In this document: positions 1 to 4,543 of the stretch, one piece after another
Position numbering within the stretch: the first letter of the stretch is position 1
Layout of the letters: each line of letters begins with the position of its first letter
Assembly (NCBI GenBank): GCA_002413385.1
Contig: DHWW01000300.1
Location: forward strand, 3,965 to 13,988
DNA length: 10,024 nucleotides
Direction of reading: 5' to 3'
Origin: Granulicella sp. UBA5172
Lineage (GTDB): Bacteria > Acidobacteriota > Terriglobia > Terriglobales > Acidobacteriaceae
Position numbers and translations under genes: made by a program
The notes under the pieces: generated by a model
Database searches by the model: none
What the model saw: only the letters and a program-made list of their open reading frames with translations
What the model was told of the DNA's origin: nothing

Positions 1-84
1 TCGCCGAACCAGTCCGTCGCCGCCTTGCGGGTGTGGGTCGAGAGGTTGTCGAGCACCAGGTGGATGGTACGCGGAGAACAATGT
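1..84 (-). mobile_element. IS630-family transposase fragment, truncated
   Basis: Read on the minus strand, this stretch encodes TIHLVLDNLSTHTRKAATDW. This is the typical block around the second catalytic Asp (LVLDN..TH) of IS630-type DDE transposases. The 3' part of the gene lies outside the window to the left. The first catalytic Asp block should lie roughly 100 residues upstream, in 84-400, but that DNA holds a tRNA-like end and an unrelated gene, so the 5' part is missing. The frame stays open on the minus strand to about position 184, but beyond about 75 I see no recognisable IS630 sequence. It is probably a dead insertion-sequence remnant. Confidence 0.62.
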
Positions 85-186
85 TCGGTTCGGCGCAATT
101 CAAGTCTGACGTCTGGGTAGGAAATCAACTTGCCGCCGTTGGAGAGGCTGTGCGGATGCGTTCGTATTCCCTTCAAGGCAAAGAGT

Positions 187-214
187 CCCGGTTCGAGCCC
201 CGGTAACGCTACCA
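187..214 (+). other. tRNA-like 3' end (T-arm, acceptor strand, CCA)
   Basis: The stretch reads as a T-stem (CCCGG), a canonical T-loop (TTCGAGC), a second CCCGG, a 7-nt acceptor strand (TAACGCT), a discriminator A and an encoded CCA. The T-stem has one C-C mismatch in the middle. No matching 5' acceptor strand (AGCGTTA or a wobble form) is visible in the preceding 90 bases and no anticodon arm folds, so this is the 3' remnant of a tRNA and not a working gene. Such ends are common attachment sites for integrating elements. It sits next to an IS630 relic. The amino acid identity cannot be told. Confidence 0.45.
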
Positions 215-218
215 AACT

Positions 219-258
219 ATCTAGAATCAATACTCTCAATATCTAGAACCAGTACTCT
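219..258. repeat. Two 18-bp imperfect direct repeats, 22-bp period
   Basis: ATCTAGAATCAATACTCT (219-236) recurs as ATCTAGAACCAGTACTCT (241-258) with two transitions, separated by 4 bases. The pair lies between the tRNA-like CCA end and the hairpin after the minus-strand gene. It could be a protein-binding pair next to a recombination site or just a local duplication. Nothing in the sequence decides this. Confidence 0.6.
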
Positions 259-287
259 TCTGGAGATATCGAGACAGATGATCTGTG

Positions 288-326
288 CTGGGACTGACTG
301 CCTTGTCGCCAAGCGGTCAGTCCCAG
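288..326 (-). terminator. Long hairpin after the STN-like gene
   Basis: CTGGGACTGAC (288-298) and GTCAGTCCCAG (316-326) form a perfect 11-bp stem, with a further CTTG/CAAG pairing inside the loop. It starts 7 nt after the stop codon of the minus-strand gene, where a terminator belongs. There is no clear T-run on the minus strand after the stem, so it may instead block exonucleases or act as a processing hairpin. A smaller palindrome, ACAGATGATCTGT, lies just beyond it. Confidence 0.5.
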
Positions 327-333
327 TACGGAA

Positions 334-1062
334 CTACTGCGGGGGCCTCTGGGGATTATGCATATCCCGAAGCCGCTGCAAATTCTGCTGTACCCGATCC
401 TGAGGATTGTCGGGTCCGGCCGGCGGAACATGAAGGATAGCGCCTGGTCCAGGGGCATCCTCGTCGGGCATGGTTACGACGGGGTTTTGTTGGGGCTGTG
501 AGGCTATCGACGTTGGTGGAGGGGAGGGGATCAGAGCAGAACCTCCACTTTGAAGCATGAGATCCAACTCCCTCGGTGTGCCGTCGTGCGTGACCCCAAC
601 CATCATGAAGTTGTAGCCCAATCCTCGGAGCAGGTCGGTGAGCACATCACGCGAATCGCCCGGTCCATAGTTGCCAAAGACGCGAACGCTACGGATGGAG
701 CCTTCGACTGTCATGCCGCTGATCGCTGCTATTTCCTTGAGGATTTGGCCAAGATCGGAGTTGTTCGACTCTACCGTCAGGAGTCCATTCTTTAGAATTA
801 CTTTGGCCGGTCCTTCGCTCGTCTTAGAGGATGAATTTGGAGCCTGAGCTTTCACCACTGACGGATCCGCCCGTTGAGTGACTGCGACTGCTGGAGCTCT
901 GACAACGGGCAGCGTGGAGCCATGATGCGATGTGGGGGGCAAGGTACTATCGGCCTGCATCGCACCTGCGGAACAAACGGTGCAGGTGCAAGCTACCCAA
1001 ACTGCACTGCGGAACCAATAGGTCATCCTGTACTTTGCAAGAGCCTCTAATAAAAAAATCAT
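334..1062 (-). CDS. Exported protein with STN-like domain
   Basis: This 242-residue protein has an N-terminal export signal. A hydrophobic stretch at about residues 15-34 is followed by small residues, with likely cleavage near SAGA-MQA. Residues about 35-85 are a Ser/Thr/Pro/Ala-rich linker. The block at about 87-165, beginning KVILKNGLLTVESNNSDLGQIL and ending in a GLGYNFMMVG segment, follows the secretin/TonB short N-terminal (STN) pattern: a beta-strand, a helix ILKEIAAISG, a strand V.VFG.YG, then a helix DVLTDLLRGLGYNF. The C-terminus (about 185-242) is Pro/Gln-rich and probably disordered. No secretin or TonB barrel follows, so it is a stand-alone periplasmic adaptor-like protein of unknown role. 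The start at 1062 has GAGGA 6-7 nt upstream. A second in-frame ATG at 1026 would leave a shorter signal peptide and is possible. Confidence 0.72.
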   Translation of the reverse strand: MIFLLEALAKYRMTYWFRSAVWVACTCTVCSAGAMQADSTLPPTSHHGSTLPVVRAPAVAVTQRADPSVVKAQAPNSSSKTSEGPAKVILKNGLLTVESNNSDLGQILKEIAAISGMTVEGSIRSVRVFGNYGPGDSRDVLTDLLRGLGYNFMMVGVTHDGTPRELDLMLQSGGSALIPSPPPTSIASQPQQNPVVTMPDEDAPGPGAILHVPPAGPDNPQDRVQQNLQRLRDMHNPQRPPQ

Positions 1063-1088
1063 CGAGGATCCTCAGTTTTCCACCGCCG

Positions 1089-1130
1089 ATTGGTGAAAGC
1101 TCTGGCGACATCTCTAATGTTCTCACCAAT
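1089..1130. promoter_or_regulatory. 8+8 bp inverted repeat upstream of STN-like gene
   Basis: ATTGGTGA (1089-1096) is perfectly mirrored by TCACCAAT (1123-1130), with 26 bases between. It lies 27-68 bases before the start codon of the minus-strand gene, where an operator or a leader stem would act. The arms sit about three helical turns apart (34 bp), which fits a dimer or tetramer binding site as well as an RNA stem. I see no convincing -35/-10 pair for this gene, and nothing else in 1131-1280 that I can name. Confidence 0.35.
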
Positions 1131-1281
1131 ATGGAGAGCATGGCGCAATAAGGGGGGGACCAACTGAGTTACTGGGCTGATTGAACATATCCGCACTATG
1201 ATGTAGGATGTTTCCCAGAGCCGGAATAGTTGCCTTTGCTTTGAATGTTTAGATATTTTTCCATACCGCCCAGCGGGGTAG

Positions 1282-1421
1282 TTTTGCGCAAAAAGTCTGA
1301 ATACTCATGGCACCTGAGAGCTTTTATCAGGTGCAGTATGAATCTTTGACCACTGCTCACGTAGTGGTGTTAGCAGATGGTTGCCGAATGCCTGCCTGTA
1401 AAGGAGGCACTCAGAGCAACC
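1282..1421 (+). promoter_or_regulatory. Structured 5' leader of the Ig-like/lectin gene
   Basis: Several stems stand in a row. TTTTGCGCAAAA (1282-1293) is a palindrome. A long hairpin pairs AAAG (1292-1295), ATACT (1301-1305) and GCACCTGA (1310-1317) with TCAGGTGC (1327-1334), AGTAT (1335-1339) and CTTT (1344-1347). Next comes ACCACT/AGTGGT (1349-1354 with 1363-1368). Last, GGTTGC (1379-1384) pairs with GCAACC (1416-1421), enclosing an internal loop (CGAA opposite CTCAGA) and an upper stem TGCCTgCCT/AGGAGGCA capped by a GTAA (GNRA) tetraloop. ATGCCT (1388-1393) is also complementary to AGGCAT (1503-1508), which overlaps the ribosome binding site of the gene at 1514, so an alternative fold could hide it. 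This looks like a riboswitch or similar cis-acting leader, but it does not match a class I can name. Confidence 0.42.
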
Positions 1422-1513
1422 CGATGAGACAAGAGAAGCTTTGCCCCTTCTCCCAGGATAAGCCGATTCTAAGACCTGTATTGCGCAGAACTCTATAACT
1501 TAAGGCATACTCC

Positions 1514-2800
1514 ATGAGAATGTTCACGAATGCTGTAATGCTACTCATTTTGGCGGCTTCGTTACCAGCATTTGCAACCGTTGTTGTGAGCAGTCCTGCA
1601 AATGGAAGTACGGTGGGTACAAGTGTCCAATTTGTCGCTTCGGCCAACACAACCACCTGTTCCAAGGGTGTCGCTGCTATGGGCATCTATGTGGATAATA
1701 GCCTTGATTACGTGGTGAATGGGATCAGTCTCAACACCACGTTGAGCCTCGCGACAGGCAAACACTTGGCAGTTGTGCAGGAATGGGATTATTGCGGCGG
1801 TGCAACCTCAGCACCACTGACATTAACGGTCAGTACTCAGTCGGGTGTTTCGGTGGTATCGCCGGCAAACGGCAGCACGGTGTCTTCTCCCGCGGCGTAT
1901 GTCGCTACAGCAACCACGGCTTGTGCCAAGGGTGTGGCGGCGACTGGAATCTACGTGGATGACCAACTGACGTACGTAGCGCAGGGATCAAGCGTGAATA
2001 CACAGCTGACTTTGCCCGGTGGAAGCCACAAGACGGTTGTTCAGGATTGGGACAACTGTGGCGGTAGCGCAACCGCAATTGTCAACGTCAACGTGGCTGG
2101 AACGACTCTTTCTAACCTTCAGGCCCTGGGCGGCTGGAACCAGTGGGGTGAACTTGCTCCGGTCTACAATATCTGTACCTCTTCGTGCCCGGGAATCACG
2201 TGGTCGATGTACCAGCACGTGAGTTCACCTTCGCTCAGTGGAAATGCGACGCAGTTCAATATGGGAGGAACGACTCCGTACTCTGACGTCCTGTGGTCCA
2301 ATCCACTCATTGGTGACGGCACCACAGAAGGGCTTCCAGACAAGGCTCACACCCTGCTTCCATCCATCCATAATATGACCGTCGATACCGATATCTACGT
2401 GACGAACCTCGCGATTACGCAGGACCTCGAATTCGACATCAACCTGTATATGAATGGCATCGGAATGGAGTGGGGAACCGAGTGCAATCATCTCGCAGAT
2501 GGAGTCTGGGACATCTGGAACAATGTCAATGCCGCCTGGGTGCCGACGACGATTCCATGCAGCCTTAACAATGCAGCCTGGAACCACGTGACCCTTCAAG
2601 TGCAGCGCGAATCGAATAATGATCTGCTCTATCAGTCGATCACGGTCAACGGCGTTACGCACACCATCAATCAGACTGTGGCTCCGTTCCCGGTTCCTTC
2701 GGGTTGGTGGGGTATGACCGTCAATTACCAGATGGATGGCAATTACAACCAGTCCCCGAACACCACGTACCTGGACAAGACAAGCGTCACGTACTGGTAG
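1514..2800 (+). CDS. Secreted protein: two Ig-like repeats plus lectin-like C-terminus
   Basis: This 428-residue protein has a clear signal peptide (residues 1-21, ending PAFA). Two homologous beta-sandwich repeats follow at about 22-106 and 112-196. Each opens with SPANGSTV, has a Cys in a C(S/A)KGVAA.GIYVD motif and closes with (Q/E)(E/D)WD.CGG, so each probably holds one disulfide. Residues about 200-428 form a Trp-rich beta domain with further Cys residues that looks like a concanavalin-type jelly roll. No catalytic motif is evident. The likely role is binding of cell-surface or environmental carbohydrate outside the cell. The start is supported by AAGG at 1502-1505, 8 nt before the ATG; an in-frame ATG two codons later is also possible. 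The gene has a long structured leader. Its last 14 bases overlap the end of the convergent kinase-like gene. Confidence 0.8.
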   Translation: MRMFTNAVMLLILAASLPAFATVVVSSPANGSTVGTSVQFVASANTTTCSKGVAAMGIYVDNSLDYVVNGISLNTTLSLATGKHLAVVQEWDYCGGATSAPLTLTVSTQSGVSVVSPANGSTVSSPAAYVATATTACAKGVAATGIYVDDQLTYVAQGSSVNTQLTLPGGSHKTVVQDWDNCGGSATAIVNVNVAGTTLSNLQALGGWNQWGELAPVYNICTSSCPGITWSMYQHVSSPSLSGNATQFNMGGTTPYSDVLWSNPLIGDGTTEGLPDKAHTLLPSIHNMTVDTDIYVTNLAITQDLEFDINLYMNGIGMEWGTECNHLADGVWDIWNNVNAAWVPTTIPCSLNNAAWNHVTLQVQRESNNDLLYQSITVNGVTHTINQTVAPFPVPSGWWGMTVNYQMDGNYNQSPNTTYLDKTSVTYW

Positions 2801-3497
2801 ATCGTGCCGGTCTTGTCAGGTCGGGCTGGACGCCAGCCAACGACCCGCTAGCGATGCACTGGGCAACCTCGGCTTTGACCTCGGAGATCGTGTTGGGGGG
2901 AATGATAGTGATTCCACCCACAAATTGGCTTAATTTCAGGTACGCATTGCGGTTGGAGTGGAGGAACTCGATGGGATATTCCGGCTTACGCGCGCAGGCC
3001 TTCACTGGATCGGCGTCCAGCAGGAAGCCGATCTCTGGCTTTGGCACAATCTTCATGATGCTTTGGACATAAAGTTGTGTCGAGGCTTTCGCCAGATTGA
3101 GATTCGCTAACTCGTCATAGATATATCGGTCGAATATGACAACGTCAGCCTCAGAGTGTGCGGCCTTCTTAGCAATCCTTCGGAGAGAGATGGCATCAAT
3201 GAAATAGAACGCGACGCGGAATAGAGTCATCACCGGGGAACGGACATCTTTATCCCGGCGTCGAATAGGAGATGCCGTCGTTCCAACGCCCTGGTCGCCA
3301 TGAAATAGCTTGTGTGTGGCGCCTTCGCGAATGTACTTCAGTAGCACAACGTCATCCCAGAACGTTATCAACTTCACCTTAAGTCCGGACTCGCGCAGAC
3401 TCGCGCATAGGTTCGCAATCTGGGTACTCTTTCCTGCACCATCGATTCCAGAAAAACTTACAAGCATGGCCCGACGGGGCTTTGACGTATCAATCAT
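2787..3497 (-). CDS. Thymidylate-kinase-like P-loop protein
   Basis: This 236-residue protein has a Walker A loop GIDGAGKST at residues 17-25, preceded by a hydrophobic strand, and DRYIYDE at about 123-129, the DR(Y/F) signature of dTMP kinases and relatives. An Arg-rich stretch at about 77-86 (SPIRRRDKDVR) may be a lid. The family phosphorylates dTMP, but diverged copies often sit in exopolysaccharide clusters and the real substrate here is unknown. It is the last gene of the probable four-gene minus-strand operon, 33 nt after the previous stop. The start at 3497 has only a G-rich stretch upstream. An internal ATG at residue 11 lies nearer the P-loop but has no ribosome binding site. The C-terminus (about 215-236) looks disordered and overlaps the end of the plus-strand gene by 14 bases. 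Confidence 0.78.
   Translation of the reverse strand: MIDTSKPRRAMLVSFSGIDGAGKSTQIANLCASLRESGLKVKLITFWDDVVLLKYIREGATHKLFHGDQGVGTTASPIRRRDKDVRSPVMTLFRVAFYFIDAISLRRIAKKAAHSEADVVIFDRYIYDELANLNLAKASTQLYVQSIMKIVPKPEIGFLLDADPVKACARKPEYPIEFLHSNRNAYLKLSQFVGGITIIPPNTISEVKAEVAQCIASGSLAGVQPDLTRPARSTST
2824..2838 (+). terminator. Hairpin 24 nt after the Ig-like/lectin gene
   Basis: GGCTGG (2824-2829), loop ACG, then CCAGCC (2833-2838): a perfect, very stable 6-bp stem shortly after the plus-strand stop. It lies inside the coding sequence of the convergent kinase-like gene. It lacks a T-run, so a terminator role is only plausible. Confidence 0.28.
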
Positions 3498-3530
3498 GGG
3501 TGTGCCCCAAACAATAGAACGGTTATGTTT

Positions 3531-4034
3531 CTATGGTCGACCTGGACTACTAAGTGTGGCCGCCGTCACGACTCCTATCGCAATGCCAGCGCCAACCAGA
3601 AGCCCTACTCTGATAGCGAAGGAACGAATGCGCCTCTGTTTTCCGGGTGCAATCGCCGCTCCTCCTGGCTTAGATGCAGAAATCCCCTCTTGCTTCTGAT
3701 AGGGAGCTGCCGCCGTACCAACCGGCGCAGTCGTCTGGGTATCCTGTTTATTTTGTGTGGTTTGTGGGGCGTTGTTCTGCGGGGCCTGATTTACAGTTAG
3801 CGTCTGCAGCGCGCTGGGGCTCTCGGGGTAAACTGTCGGCGGGGCGGCTTCTGCAATCGCTGCAGTGCCGACGCCCGCGTGATCAGCAGACGGAGCCTCG
3901 GTCGATGCAACGTTGGCTGATGCGCGACGTGTCTTAAGACCTGGATTCGTCTCGGCTGCGCCGAGCGGCACAACCAGAGAGGCCGCCAGACAGAAGATGA
4001 TTTGTCGCACCAGCCAAGACTTCAAGTCTCTCAT
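3531..4034 (-). CDS. Small exported protein, low-complexity linker, C-terminal hydrophobic segment
   Basis: This 167-residue protein was not recognised. Residues 1-27 form a signal peptide (MRDLK then a hydrophobic core, cut near PLGAA). Residues about 33-130 are rich in Ala, Pro, Gln and Thr (for example QAPQNNAPQTTQNKQDTQTT) and probably unfolded. A basic patch KQRRIR precedes a Gly-spaced hydrophobic segment (GLLVGAGIAIGVV) at about residues 143-155. The start at 4034 was chosen because GGAG lies 6 nt upstream. The same frame is open to 4211, but that part lies on top of the STAS gene and looks like an out-of-frame shadow. It stands between the STAS and kinase-like genes with 58- and 33-nt gaps, so it is very likely co-transcribed. 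A role in envelope or polysaccharide export is inferred from neighbours only. Confidence 0.65.
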   Translation of the reverse strand: MRDLKSWLVRQIIFCLAASLVVPLGAAETNPGLKTRRASANVASTEAPSADHAGVGTAAIAEAAPPTVYPESPSALQTLTVNQAPQNNAPQTTQNKQDTQTTAPVGTAAAPYQKQEGISASKPGGAAIAPGKQRRIRSFAIRVGLLVGAGIAIGVVTAATLSSPGRP

Positions 4035-4092
4035 CGGTTGCTCCGGAACCCGTTTCTTACTGAAACTCGTTGATAAGGGTGTCACCCGGCGC

Positions 4093-4494
4093 CTACGCTG
4101 CAAGTCCGGAATTGAGACCCAGAACTTCGACTTCGAAATCAAGAGGCGCCATGCTGGTAGGATGTTTTTGGAAGCTCTGAACCGCTGCGTCAACCGTTGC
4201 GTACATTTCAAACAGACGGCTTACTCCTGAACGTCGAAGCGTATCTTCCACCTCAGAACGCAGGGCCGCCAGTCGTACATCCCCGTTACACTTCATCACC
4301 TCTTCTAGGCAGGAAAGCAAAAGTTGGATGGTGCTGGTATCCATATTCCGGACAAGGGAGCAATCGAGGACAAATCGAGGACGTTCTGTCTCCGCACACT
4401 TTCTTTCAAGAGATTGCAGAATGACCGTCTGCACAGACGCAGTTACTTCCTCCGGCACCTGCTGTAAACTTACGGTTCGTTTGCTATCTGTCAT
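4093..4494 (-). CDS. Single-domain STAS protein (anti-sigma factor antagonist-like)
   Basis: This 133-residue protein has the STAS fold pattern: a strand FVLDCS at about 41-46, the signature NMDTSTIQLLLSCL at 50-63, a strand VRLAAL, and a helix-strand RRSGVSRLFEMY followed by AVQSF. In SpoIIAA-type proteins a Ser or Thr in the D-S-S-G turn is phosphorylated by a partner kinase; here the turn is M-D-T-S-T-I, with T53, S54 and T55 as candidates and no Gly. The family acts by binding an anti-sigma factor/kinase or a similar partner in the cytoplasm. AAAGGA 8 nt upstream supports the start. It follows the flippase by 49 nt. No partner switch kinase or phosphatase gene is in the window, so a partner would be elsewhere. 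Confidence 0.78.
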   Translation of the reverse strand: MTDSKRTVSLQQVPEEVTASVQTVILQSLERKCAETERPRFVLDCSLVRNMDTSTIQLLLSCLEEVMKCNGDVRLAALRSEVEDTLRRSGVSRLFEMYATVDAAVQSFQKHPTSMAPLDFEVEVLGLNSGLAA

Positions 4495-4543
4495 TGTGTT
4501 TTCCTTTCACCCTGGGGTCCGGCCATAGTTTCAACGTTCAAAA

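Noticed and set aside
550..795. 81-residue plus-strand frame inside the STN-like gene
   Set aside because: It is antisense to the STN-like coding region, which has better domain and signal-peptide support.
1340..1395. c-di-GMP (GEMM-I) riboswitch, suggested by TTAGCAGATGGTTGCCGAAT
   Set aside because: The 3' end resembles the motif, but there is no matching GCAAA...GACGCAAAGC core and no 5' strand to pair with GGTTGCC; GGTTGC pairs downstream instead.
2225..2662. 145-residue minus-strand frame inside the secreted lectin-like gene
   Set aside because: It is antisense to a gene with a clear signal peptide and repeat structure and has no start signal or family pattern.
4035..4211. N-terminal extension of the small exported protein to 226 residues
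   Set aside because: The extension lies over the STAS gene in another frame, is Arg-rich with no family sense, and the ATG at 4034 has both a ribosome binding site and a proper signal peptide.
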